Shown here: positions 51,640-59,839 of the stretch, one piece after another
How positions within the stretch are numbered: the stretch's first letter is position 1
How the letters are laid out: each line of letters begins with the position of its first letter
DNA from: Catalinimonas alkaloidigena
GTDB lineage: Bacteria; Bacteroidota; Bacteroidia; Cytophagales; Flexibacteraceae
Direction: 5' to 3'
DNA length: 64,000 nt
Assembly: GCF_900100765.1 (NCBI RefSeq)
Contig: NZ_FNFO01000010.1
Span: 217,025 to 281,024, forward strand
Made by a program: the position numbers and the translations under genes
The notes under the pieces: model-generated
Databases searched by the model: none
Seen by the model: the letters and a program-made list of their open reading frames with translations, nothing else
What the model was told of the DNA's origin: nothing

Positions 51640-52695
51640 TCAGCGCAGGCCCAAGATTTTACGGTTGGCCTCTTCGTCGGTACCGCTGCTCGCAAAGTCG
51701 TCGAACGCGCGCTCGGTCACCTGAATGATGTGGTCTTCGATGAACGGCGCTCCTTCGGCAGCGCCCTGTTCGGGGTGTTTCATGGCGCACTCCCATTCCA
51801 GCACGGCCCAGCCGTCGTAATTGTACTGCGTCAGTTTGCTGAACACCGCTCCGAAATCGACTTGCCCGTCGCCCAGCGAACGGAAACGGCCCGGACGGTC
51901 GACCCAGTCCTGATACCCGCCGTACACGCCCGACTTGCCCGAAGGGTTGAACTCGGCGTCTTTAACATGGAACATCTTGATGAACTCGTGGTAGAAATCG
52001 ATGTACTGAAGATAGTCGAGCTGCTGGAGCACGAAATGGCTCGGATCGTACAATAAGTTCACGCGCTTGTGGTTTCCGGTCGCGGCCAGGAAGCGCTCAA
52101 ACGTCACGCCGTCGTGCAGGTCTTCGCCCGGGTGAATTTCGTAACATACGTCCACGCCCGCTTCGTCGAACGCATTGAGGATGGGCTTCCACCGGTCGGC
52201 CAGTTCTTTGAACGCCGTGTCGACCAGCCCGGCCGACCGCTGCGGCCACGGATAGACGTAGGGCCACACCAACGCGCCGGAAAACGTGGCGTGTACGTTG
52301 ATGCCCATGTTCTGGCTGGCTTTGGCCGCGTACTTGAGTTGTTGCACCGCCCATTCGGTACGGGCTTTCGGGTTGTTGTGGTATTCGCTCGGCGCGAAGG
52401 CATCGAACAAATGGTCGTAGGCCGGATGGACGGCCACCAGTTGCCCTTGCAGGTGCGTCGAAAGTTCGGTGATCTGAACGCCCGCCGCTTTGGCAGTGCC
52501 TTTCAGTTCGTCACAATAGTCTTTGCTCTCGGCCGCTTTTTTCAGGTCGATGCAGCGGCTGTCCCACGTGGGGACCTGCACGCCGATAAAGCCTTTGTCG
52601 GCCGCCCACTCGCAGATGGTCTTGAAGTTATTGAAAGGAGCTTCGTCGCCCAGGAATTGCGCCAGAAAGATGGCGGGGCCTTTGATGGTTCGCAT
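51640..52695 (-). CDS. sugar phosphate isomerase/epimerase-like TIM-barrel protein
   Basis: A 351-residue xylose-isomerase-like TIM barrel (AP endonuclease 2 family). Metal-binding-type segments are CYEIHPGEDLHDGVTFERFL near residue 185, LLYDPSHFVLQQLDYLQYID near 215, FIKMFHVKDAEFNP near 240 and the final-strand WAVLEWECAMKHPEQGAAEG near 295. No signal peptide is present, so it is cytoplasmic. It starts 71 bp after the Gfo/Idh/MocA oxidoreductase stop and is co-directional with it. In related Bacteroidota loci such proteins isomerise or cleave keto-sugars produced by the oxidoreductase; the substrate is not known. Confidence 0.88.
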   Translation of the reverse strand: MRTIKGPAIFLAQFLGDEAPFNNFKTICEWAADKGFIGVQVPTWDSRCIDLKKAAESKDYCDELKGTAKAAGVQITELSTHLQGQLVAVHPAYDHLFDAFAPSEYHNNPKARTEWAVQQLKYAAKASQNMGINVHATFSGALVWPYVYPWPQRSAGLVDTAFKELADRWKPILNAFDEAGVDVCYEIHPGEDLHDGVTFERFLAATGNHKRVNLLYDPSHFVLQQLDYLQYIDFYHEFIKMFHVKDAEFNPSGKSGVYGGYQDWVDRPGRFRSLGDGQVDFGAVFSKLTQYNYDGWAVLEWECAMKHPEQGAAEGAPFIEDHIIQVTERAFDDFASSGTDEEANRKILGLR

Positions 52696-52766
52696 AGGGT
52701 AATGAGGTTAAAAATAAAAGGTTTGAATGATAGGAAGCGCGGATTTACAAACGGGGCCGGGCAGCC

Positions 52767-53936
52767 TTAAGCGCCGGTTTCGCCGAATTTGACCCATTTC
52801 TCGTGGCTGCTGCCGGCGTACACCACCGTCTCGATAAACTGCATGCCGCGCACGCCGTCGTCTACCGTCGGAAAATCCAGGTTGTGTTCGGTCGGTTCCT
52901 GGCCGTTCATCCGGGCGCGGACGGTGGCGGCGAAGTTACGGTAGATGTTGGCAAACGCTTCGAGGTAGCCTTCGGGGTGGCCGGCGGGGATGCGCGCCGC
53001 GGCCTTGGCAGCGGCGGTCGTGTAGCCCAGGTTGGTACGGTACAACTGGGTGGGCTTGTCGAGCCACTTGGCAATGAGCGTGTTGGGCTCCATCTGGAAC
53101 CACTCCAGCCCGCCTTTTTCGCCATATACGCGAATGCGCAGGGCATTCTCTTCTCCGGCGGCAATCTGGCTGGCGAACAGAACGCCGCGCGCGCCGTTTT
53201 CGTAGCGCAACAGTACGCTGCCGTCGTCGTCGAGCGGACGGCCTTCTACAAAAATGTGCAGGTCGGCACACATCTCGACGATCTTCAGGCCAGTGATGAA
53301 TTCGGCCAGGTTTTCGGCGTGGGTGCCGATGTCGCCCATGCCCCCCGCAATGCCCGACTGCTTAGGATCGGTCCGCCAGGCGGCCTGCTTGTTATTGCCT
53401 ACTTCGAGGCGTTGGGCCAGCCAGCCCTGCGGGTATTCCACGATGATTTTCCGCACCTTCCCGATCTCACCGTTTTTGACCATGTCGCGCGCCTGCTTCA
53501 CCATTGGATAGCCGGTGTAGTTGTGCGTCAACGCAAAGGTGAGGCCCGTCTCCTTCACCAGCCGTTGCAGGTCCAGCGCCTCTTCCATATTGAAACACAG
53601 GGGCTTGTCGCACACGACGTGAAACCCCGCTTCCAGGGCCGCTTTGGCGGGACCGTAGTGGACGTGGTTGGGCGTTACGATCGACACAAAGTCCATCCGT
53701 TCGCCTTCGGGCAGTTGCCGTTCACGCTCGATCATCTCCTGATAGGTACCATACACCCGATCGGCCGGCAGGTAAAGCGCTTCTCCTGACTTCTTTGATT
53801 TCTCGGGATTGCTACTGAAAGCACCGCAAACCAGTTCGATTTCACCATCGATGGTGGCTGCAATGCGGTGTACGCCCCCGATGAAAGCGCCGATTCCTCC
53901 GCCGACCATCCCCATCCTGAGTTTTCGATTCGTCAT
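52767..53936 (-). CDS. Gfo/Idh/MocA family oxidoreductase
   Basis: A 389-residue NAD(P)-dependent sugar dehydrogenase. The Rossmann start is LRMGMVGGGIGAFIGGVHRI. SIVTPNHVHYGPAKAALEAGFHVVCDKPLCF holds the conserved EKP-like C-D-K-P catalytic lysine near residue 110. The second domain contains GGMGDIGTHAENLAEFITGL, with the expected D-x-G-x-H block near residue 200. Such enzymes oxidise or reduce a hydroxyl of sugars, cyclitols or glycosides, often at C3. It is the first gene of the leftward sugar set, and a divergent MFS transporter starts 250 bp away, which suggests uptake and intracellular oxidation of the same sugar. Confidence 0.93.
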   Translation of the reverse strand: MTNRKLRMGMVGGGIGAFIGGVHRIAATIDGEIELVCGAFSSNPEKSKKSGEALYLPADRVYGTYQEMIERERQLPEGERMDFVSIVTPNHVHYGPAKAALEAGFHVVCDKPLCFNMEEALDLQRLVKETGLTFALTHNYTGYPMVKQARDMVKNGEIGKVRKIIVEYPQGWLAQRLEVGNNKQAAWRTDPKQSGIAGGMGDIGTHAENLAEFITGLKIVEMCADLHIFVEGRPLDDDGSVLLRYENGARGVLFASQIAAGEENALRIRVYGEKGGLEWFQMEPNTLIAKWLDKPTQLYRTNLGYTTAAAKAAARIPAGHPEGYLEAFANIYRNFAATVRARMNGQEPTEHNLDFPTVDDGVRGMQFIETVVYAGSSHEKWVKFGETGA

Positions 53937-53974
53937 ATAGTTGTCTAGTTCGTAGGTTTAAAAAAATCTGATTG

Positions 53975-54016
53975 TGTCATTGTGACAAGTTCCGCGGATG
54001 GTATAAGTTGCGGAAC
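53975..54016. promoter_or_regulatory. inverted repeats in the divergent oxidoreductase/MFS promoter region
   Basis: TGTCA-TTG-TGACA (53975-53987) is a short palindrome. GTTCCGC (53989-53995) faces GCGGAAC (54010-54016) as a perfect 7-bp inverted repeat. They lie in the 249-bp region between two divergent sugar genes, where an operator is expected. The rest of this region is AT-rich and shows no clear consensus promoter. Confidence 0.4.
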
Positions 54017-54185
54017 CCTGAGAATTTCTCTAGCACGCGTAATTTTACAAAGGATATGCTTTCTCTGCGAGTTTAGAATTTTTTTCGGAAACAGGCCCGT
54101 TATTTCGTTTTTCGGTTAGTTTTCCGTTCTTTTAAATGCGTTTAACCACTTTTCCGTACCTGCTTACCAACACGAATACTCTTCT

Positions 54186-55445
54186 ATGAACACCTCCACC
54201 ACCGCGATCAACCGCGAGCGACTTTTCATCGCCAGTTGTTTCGCTCTGATTACCACCTCGATGGCCTTCGGGATTCGCGCCGGGGTTTTGACGCAACTGG
54301 GTGAAGCCTTCAACCTGCCCGATACGCAGCTGGGATACATCAACCAGATGGCGTTTCTGGGTTTCCCGATTGCCATGATCATCGGCGGCCCGCTCTACAA
54401 CGTGATCGGTCCCAAGCGCATCGTTTGGGTGGCCTTTTTCACGCACCTGCTGGGGCTTATCATGACCATCTTCGCGACGGGTTTCTGGACGCTTTTCATC
54501 TCGACCTTCTTCGTGGGTTTCGGGAACGGTACGGTCGAAGCGGCCTGTAACCCCATGATCGCCGATATGTACGACGAAGGCAAAACGGCCAAACTGAACC
54601 GGTTCCACATGTGGTTCCCGGGCGGGATTGTGATCGGAGCGCTCGTTTCCGAATTTATGACCGGAGCCGGATTGGGCTGGCAACTGCAGATGGCCATCAT
54701 CCTGCTGCCGACCATCGCCTACGGATTCCTGTTCTTCAACCAGGCCTTTCCGGAAAGCAAAGCCGAAGGCGCTCTGTCGTCGGGCGATAACCTGAAGGCC
54801 ATGGCCACGCCGCTGTACCTGTTCATTGCCGCCTGCATGTGTCTGACTGCCATTTCCGAATTTGGTCCGCAACAGTGGATCGAGCGCCTGCTGGGCAGTA
54901 GCGGTGGTGCGCCGCCCATGGTGATTCTGGCGCTGGTAACGGGCCTGATGGCCACGGGGCGTTATTTCGCCGGCCCGATTGTGCACCGCATCAACCCGAC
55001 GGGTGTGTTGCTGGCCTCTGCGGTCGTGGCTGCCATCGGCATTTTCATGATGAGCATCGCTACCGGAGCCCTGGTCTATGTAGCCGCCATTTTGTTCGCC
55101 CTCGGCGTGTGTTACTTCTGGCCGACCATGATCGGCTTTGTAGCAGAGTACATTCCACGGGCCGGGGCGTTCGGCATGTCGATCATCGGCGGCATCGGGA
55201 TGTTCTCCACTTCGATTTTCCAACCCATCATCGGAGGATGGATCGACAGCCACCGGTCAGATGCGCTGGCCCAGGGGCTTTCGCCCGAAGCGGCGCAACT
55301 CGCCGCCGGACAGGCGACGCTGGCCAACATGGCCATTTTCCCCTGCATTTTGATCGTGGCGTTTGCCGGATTGTTCTTCTTCATGCGCAACAAGCACCAC
55401 GTCAACGTGCCGGAAGCCGAGATCCTGGAGCAACCCCAGCGGTAA
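54186..55445 (+). CDS. MFS sugar transporter
   Basis: A 419-residue inner-membrane permease of the major facilitator superfamily with twelve transmembrane helices. Typical phrases are FAITTSMAF-like LITTSMAFGIRAGVLTQL, the first-loop MFS motif GGPLYNVIGPKRIVWVAFF, FISTFFVGFGNGTVEAACNP, FHMWFPGGIVIGALV and the late IVHRINPTGVLLASAVVAAI. It closely resembles the putative sugar MFS proteins often found beside Gfo/Idh/MocA genes in Bacteroidota. It starts 249 bp from the divergent oxidoreductase gene and ends with its own terminator. The substrate is probably a mono- or disaccharide. The ATG at 54186 starts directly before the first helix. Confidence 0.9.
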   Translation: MNTSTTAINRERLFIASCFALITTSMAFGIRAGVLTQLGEAFNLPDTQLGYINQMAFLGFPIAMIIGGPLYNVIGPKRIVWVAFFTHLLGLIMTIFATGFWTLFISTFFVGFGNGTVEAACNPMIADMYDEGKTAKLNRFHMWFPGGIVIGALVSEFMTGAGLGWQLQMAIILLPTIAYGFLFFNQAFPESKAEGALSSGDNLKAMATPLYLFIAACMCLTAISEFGPQQWIERLLGSSGGAPPMVILALVTGLMATGRYFAGPIVHRINPTGVLLASAVVAAIGIFMMSIATGALVYVAAILFALGVCYFWPTMIGFVAEYIPRAGAFGMSIIGGIGMFSTSIFQPIIGGWIDSHRSDALAQGLSPEAAQLAAGQATLANMAIFPCILIVAFAGLFFFMRNKHHVNVPEAEILEQPQR

Positions 55446-55473
55446 GCGTCCCACACGTTAACTACCCTTTTGC

Positions 55474-55507
55474 GAAGTACCTCTTTTCCAGGGGTACTTC
55501 TTTTTTT
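55474..55507 (+). terminator. terminator of the MFS gene
   Basis: GAAGTACC (55474-55481) pairs with GGTACTTC (55493-55500) around an 11-nt loop, followed by seven T's (55501-55507), 28 bp after the MFS stop. Confidence 0.85.
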
Positions 55508-55601
55508 GCGTATCTTTTGCCGCCCGTTTCGGGTGCGGATCGTGAGGTTACCTCACCTGCTGGCGTGCGTTCTTACAACCTCTCACCTTAGTTTCACAAC
55601 C

Positions 55602-57155
55602 TTGAAGTACACTCTCCTGCCTTGCTGGCGGATACTTTTTTTCCTGGCTGCGCTGTCGGTGACGGCGGCTCGGGCACAGTCGCCGTTGGTGCCTGAACCG
55701 ACTGAACTCATTTTTTCGGCCGTGCAGGGCACCTCGACCCGCGAAACGGTCGTGCTGGTCAATACATTGAAGAAAACCGTGCGACTTCGCAACCTTTCCG
55801 TCGACGGGACCAACGCAGCGGCATTTCAGTTGATGACGGACCTTCCGGCATCGTTGAAAGGAGGCGACTCGCTGCAAATTTCCGTGGTCTTCAGTCCGTC
55901 CGATACCACGCTGGGGCTACGCACCGCGCGGCTGCACTTGCAGGACCGGAAACAAACGCTTCTGCAGTTGCCCCTGCGCGGTCTGGCGACCAAAGGGCTG
56001 GAAGGCAACCGCGAACCTTCGCTGGCCGAAGTGGTCAAAACGCTGGGCTACCCCATTGAAGTGGGGTGGAGCGGTCTGAACAACCACACACGGCCCCAAC
56101 GGCAAGGCGCTGAAATCGCGCCCAGCCTCTTCCGCCGGGCCGGAGCGGGGCCGGTGGTGATGCATCCGGTGGCCCGCTACTCACCCGATTTCGAGCTGGC
56201 GTTCGGCTACTACACCTCGAACCGCGATGCCGTGGCGCTGCACGAAGTGGGCGTACTGGCCGCCCAGGACGAACGCCCCGAGCACCAGATTCTGCTGCCG
56301 GCGCTGGCGCGAGGCGCGATGCAATTCGACGTGGGTACGGCCCCCTTTGGTTTTTACACCACCAGCCCGACCCACACGGCCTACTCGGAAGATTACCTGA
56401 ATGCCCTGCGCCACCCCGACCACGTATCGCACGCGGTACGCACCTACCCCCTGCCCGACAGCGCGCATGCGTATCTGGTGTGCTTTGAGGAAGCGCAAAA
56501 CGGCGATTATCAGGATTATGTGTTTGTGGTTTCGAACGTAGAACCAGTGCAGGACTTTGTGACGCTGCTCGACGGAAAAGACCTGAAATCGTGGGAAATT
56601 TATGTACCGGGCACTGAGAAGAAAGCGGCGGATCGCCACGTTTTTCAACCGGAAGACAGCGCGTTGCACGTATCGGGCGAGCGGTTTGGCTACATCATTA
56701 CGCGGGAGAGTTACGACAACTTCCACCTGCGGCTGGAATTCAAATGGGGTGAACGGAAGTATCCGCCCCGGCAAAACGCCAAACGCGACAGCGGCATTCT
56801 CTACCACATTGCGCCCGACAGCGCCAACCGCATCTGGCCCAAGGGATTCGAGTGTCAGATTCAGGAAGGCGATGTCGGCGATTTCTGGATGGTGGGCGGC
56901 ACCACGCTCGAGATCGATGGCCAGCGGACCCAACCCGGCAACTACGTGCGGGCGGTCAAGAAACGCGACGCCGAACAGGCCCACGGTACGTGGAACGTCG
57001 TCGAAGTAATTTCACGGAACGGAACACTGCTCCATCTGGTCAACGGGCAGAAAGTAGCCGAAGGTACCGGCGCCAGTGTCACCTCCGGGAAAATTCTGCT
57101 TCAGTCGGAAGGTGCCGAACTCTGGTTTCGTAACGTAATGCTTAAAAAATTATAA
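55602..57155 (+). CDS. secreted DUF1080 protein with N-terminal ASH/HYDIN-like domain
   Basis: A 517-residue exported protein with a TTG start that opens a clear signal peptide (LPCWRILFFLAALSVTAARAQ). Residues 24-130 look like an immunoglobulin-type ASH/HYDIN domain (EPTELIFSAVQGTSTRETVV, SLQISVVFSPSDTTLGLRTA). The middle part, about 150-350, I do not recognise; it includes VVMHPVARYSPDFELAFGYY and the repeated form of TYPLPDSAHAYLVCFEEAQN. The C-terminal ~170 residues are a DUF1080 domain (FVTLLDGKDLKSWEIYVPG, NFHLRLEFKWGERKYPPRQN, IWPKGFECQIQEGDVGDFWM, SEGAELWFRNVMLKKL). It therefore joins a DUF1080 unit to a large unknown N-terminal region. The true start follows the terminator of the preceding gene by 94 bp; an earlier TTG at 55470 lies before that terminator. 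Confidence 0.75.
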   Translation: MKYTLLPCWRILFFLAALSVTAARAQSPLVPEPTELIFSAVQGTSTRETVVLVNTLKKTVRLRNLSVDGTNAAAFQLMTDLPASLKGGDSLQISVVFSPSDTTLGLRTARLHLQDRKQTLLQLPLRGLATKGLEGNREPSLAEVVKTLGYPIEVGWSGLNNHTRPQRQGAEIAPSLFRRAGAGPVVMHPVARYSPDFELAFGYYTSNRDAVALHEVGVLAAQDERPEHQILLPALARGAMQFDVGTAPFGFYTTSPTHTAYSEDYLNALRHPDHVSHAVRTYPLPDSAHAYLVCFEEAQNGDYQDYVFVVSNVEPVQDFVTLLDGKDLKSWEIYVPGTEKKAADRHVFQPEDSALHVSGERFGYIITRESYDNFHLRLEFKWGERKYPPRQNAKRDSGILYHIAPDSANRIWPKGFECQIQEGDVGDFWMVGGTTLEIDGQRTQPGNYVRAVKKRDAEQAHGTWNVVEVISRNGTLLHLVNGQKVAEGTGASVTSGKILLQSEGAELWFRNVMLKKL

Positions 57156-57158
57156 GGC

Positions 57159-58001
57159 TTGAAGAAAAGACTTGTTTTCCTCTGGATACTGGGGCTACTG
57201 GCCGCGTGCGTATCCGACGAAGAACCCGCCACGTTGACGTGGCTGCCTGAGCCGATTGCGGGCGATACGCTGGTGGTGCCGCTGCCGTTTCACCCGCCGA
57301 GTACGCACGTGACGCTCCATCCGTCGGGACTTTACGAGATTGTTAGTTTCGATACCTTGATGGGCGACTGTGGCTTGCAGGGGCGGTCGGCCGCGTGTGC
57401 GCGCCTGTTTTACCGCTTTCCCCGTTTTATTGACCCGATGGGGCAGGCGCTTCGGCAATCGCTGAACCAGACGGTGACCCGCTACCTGTACAACGGCACG
57501 CGCGAAACGACCTTCGGCAACTACACCCCCGCTCCTCCGGCGCAGTTCGCCAACGATGCCTCGTACCAATGGCGCATCCGCAAAGAAGTGCGCGTAATTC
57601 GGCGCGACAGCATCGTGAGCCTGCAATTGGAATCGTTCGAGTACACCGGCGGGGCGCACAGCATCCACGACCTCACGTACCTGAATTTTGACGCAGCAAG
57701 CGGCACACCCCTGACGCTCAACGTGCTTTTGTCGGAAGAAGGACGCGAACAACTGCGCGACCTGGCCGAAAACCGCTTTCGTCAGAAATACGGCATCGAC
57801 CCGGGGCAATCCTTGCAGGAGGCGGGCTATTGGTTTGAAGAAGACCGCTTTTACCTGCCCGACAACTTTTTTCCCGGCAAAGACAGCCTTCTGTTTCATT
57901 ACCGTCTGTACGAAGTGGCCCCCTACACGCTGGGCGAGCCTTCGGTCGCGTTTTCGCGTCAGGAAGTTGCCCAACTCAGCCAGGGCCCGCTCAGCTGGTA
58001 A
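57159..58001 (+). CDS. lipoprotein with DUF4163/DUF3298 domain
   Basis: A 280-residue exported lipoprotein (lipobox LLAAC, Cys17) with a TTG start 3 bp after the stop of the preceding gene. The C-terminal ~150 residues carry the DUF3298 pattern SFEYTGGAHSIHDLTYLNFD, LTLNVLLSEEGREQLRDLAE, YLPDNFFPGKDSLLFHYRLY and YEVAPYTLGEPSVAFSRQEV, usually found in RsiV-like or YdaF-type envelope proteins. The N-terminal part (PRFIDPMGQALRQSLNQTVT) matches DUF4163. The function is unknown. The tight spacing suggests translation from the transcript of the DUF1080 gene. Confidence 0.78.
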   Translation: MKKRLVFLWILGLLAACVSDEEPATLTWLPEPIAGDTLVVPLPFHPPSTHVTLHPSGLYEIVSFDTLMGDCGLQGRSAACARLFYRFPRFIDPMGQALRQSLNQTVTRYLYNGTRETTFGNYTPAPPAQFANDASYQWRIRKEVRVIRRDSIVSLQLESFEYTGGAHSIHDLTYLNFDAASGTPLTLNVLLSEEGREQLRDLAENRFRQKYGIDPGQSLQEAGYWFEEDRFYLPDNFFPGKDSLLFHYRLYEVAPYTLGEPSVAFSRQEVAQLSQGPLSW

Positions 58002-58003
58002 GC

Positions 58004-59020
58004 TTATTTGATTTTGGCACGAGTCGCGCCATAGCCGAACTTCTCCTTCTGGGCATCCTGATACCACTCCACATGCGGCTCCTGGCTCAAACGCCGGTGG
58101 ATTTCCTGACGCAATACGCCATTGCCCACGCCGTGGATAAACGTTACTTCGTCGAGGCCCGCCGCGACGGCACGGTCCAGCGCCCGCTGAAACGTCGCCA
58201 GTTGCAACTCCAGCTTTTCAGCACGATTCAGGCGCGCGTGGTCTTTCGTAATCTGCTCGACGTGCAGATCGATAACGGCCGACGACTCGCCACGACGGCT
58301 TTTTTCACCGGCCGCCGTTTCTCGTCCCTGGTTCGTGGCCAGTTGCTCGCGAATCACGTTCAGATCTACTTCTGAGGTGGGTTCGCTGGGTGCCACCGCC
58401 TTCGACAGCTCATCGTCGATTTGAAATAAGTAGGCTTCTTTGTTCAGCAATGGGGCGGATTTCTTCTGCTTGAAGAACGATGACGCCCGAAAGCGAAACC
58501 GGCGCAAGAGCGGCGTGCGCAGTTCGTCGGGGCCGTTCCGGTGCGACAGTACCTGAAACACATAAGCCGGCCACTGCTCGAAATCGGCAGTCGATACCTG
58601 TTCGGACTGCAACGTGGTTCGGGGTTTCAGGAGTGTACTCAACAGGCCCTGGTACTGGTTGTTCCGCTCCCGCCCTAACGTCACGAGCATGTCGAGGTCG
58701 GTATTGTTGATCAGGTGGATAGTCAACGCTCGGTCGTTCAGCGGTACAAATGCTAGAAACAGTCCCCGGATGGCCGTTTGCGAAGCTGTAGCGGTGGTTG
58801 CTTTCGTCTTTTCCGTGGTTTTGCCCGGTGCGATCACCTCCGACTTTTCGCGCCGGAAAACCCGCTCTTCGTCCGTCGCGACGACAACCAGCTCGGTGCG
58901 TAGCACCGGAATGGGGAAATCGCCATCGATCGTCACTTCTACAACTTTATCGTCCACAAAGCGTGTGACCACGCCTTCTTCGGTACCCCGCAGCAGACGA
59001 ACTTTATCTCCAATGTTCAT
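58004..59020 (-). CDS. DUF2027/Smr-domain protein
   Basis: A 338-residue cytoplasmic protein. The N-terminal ~65 residues are a KOW-like fold (MNIGDKVRLLRGTEEGVVTR). The middle is the DUF2027 domain (FLAFVPLNDRALTIHLINNT, QGLLSTLLKPRTTLQSEQV). The C-terminal 80 residues form an Smr (MutS2-type) domain with VIDLHVEQITKDHARLNRAE and DEVTFIHGVGNGVLRQEIHR. The Smr domain in MutS2 proteins nicks DNA or RNA; the canonical motif LDLHG here reads IDLHV, so activity is uncertain. Members of this group are common in Bacteroidota. The ATG at 59020 gives the standard start (MNIGDKV). It converges on the lipoprotein gene with almost no gap. Confidence 0.85.
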   Translation of the reverse strand: MNIGDKVRLLRGTEEGVVTRFVDDKVVEVTIDGDFPIPVLRTELVVVATDEERVFRREKSEVIAPGKTTEKTKATTATASQTAIRGLFLAFVPLNDRALTIHLINNTDLDMLVTLGRERNNQYQGLLSTLLKPRTTLQSEQVSTADFEQWPAYVFQVLSHRNGPDELRTPLLRRFRFRASSFFKQKKSAPLLNKEAYLFQIDDELSKAVAPSEPTSEVDLNVIREQLATNQGRETAAGEKSRRGESSAVIDLHVEQITKDHARLNRAEKLELQLATFQRALDRAVAAGLDEVTFIHGVGNGVLRQEIHRRLSQEPHVEWYQDAQKEKFGYGATRAKIK

Positions 59021-59236
59021 GATCGTTCGAAAAAATGGTGGCGCCAAAAGTAACGAATGCCGCCCTCAGTCGCCGACCTTCTGCCCCAAAGGCTCCGGCG
59101 CAAGCCTACGACGCCCGGCGGAATTGGTGCACACCATTGGAGATCTGGTATAACTTTTCTATGTTTAGAAACCAGTTTTCACCTCTACCTCGATCCAACT
59201 TGAAAAATACGTTACGCTACCCTTTGGTGATTCCTC

Positions 59237-59833
59237 ATGAATTCGGCTGATCAATCCAAGACTTCCCGTCCTGTTTCAGCCGCTATCTCTGCCCGTTCTA
59301 CCGCATTTGCTTCCCTTCCCGATCCTCCAGTGCGACAGCACAATCGGTGGTTCTACGGCCTTTCGTTAGCGATTGGCCTCCTGCTGCTGGGTACCCTTGG
59401 TTACTTTTTCCTGATCAACCCGGTCAGCCGTACCGAGCTGTTCGACCAATACTACGACCCTTATCCCAACATCGTCGCGACACACAACGACGACAGCCTT
59501 GCTCAGGCGCTGCAGTGGTACACCGACCAGCAATATCCGAAAGCCGTTACTTACCTGAAGCAAATGGTGAAGCGGGCCCCCGAAAACGATACGCTTCAGT
59601 TTTATCTGGGAAGCACGTACCTGGCGGCCGGTCAGTTGAGTAAAGCCTCGGATACGTTTCAGGCGGCACTCCTCACGTCGGGTAGCGAGTTTGTCGACCC
59701 CATGCGCTGGTATTTGGCGCTGGCGTACCTGGGGCAGGAGCAGTGGCCGGAAGCACAGCGCACCCTCGAAAGCCTGACACAGTACAACAATTTGTACAGC
59801 AAGCAGGCCAAGGAACTTCTCGACGCTCTTTAG
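59237..59833 (+). CDS. membrane-anchored TPR protein
   Basis: A 198-residue protein with one transmembrane helix near residues 41-60 (LSLAIGLLLLGTLGYFFL) and a periplasmic or cytoplasmic C-terminal domain with three tetratricopeptide-like repeats (SLAQALQWYTDQQYPKAVTYL, PENDTLQFYLGSTYLAAGQL, MRWYLALAYLGQEQWPEAQR). Such TPR proteins usually mediate protein-protein contacts. No partner is evident. It converges on the TamB gene, with only 6 bp between their ends. The ATG at 59237 lies in an open frame with a plausible polar N-terminal tail. Confidence 0.7.
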   Translation: MNSADQSKTSRPVSAAISARSTAFASLPDPPVRQHNRWFYGLSLAIGLLLLGTLGYFFLINPVSRTELFDQYYDPYPNIVATHNDDSLAQALQWYTDQQYPKAVTYLKQMVKRAPENDTLQFYLGSTYLAAGQLSKASDTFQAALLTSGSEFVDPMRWYLALAYLGQEQWPEAQRTLESLTQYNNLYSKQAKELLDAL

Positions 59834-59839
59834 CGCGAT

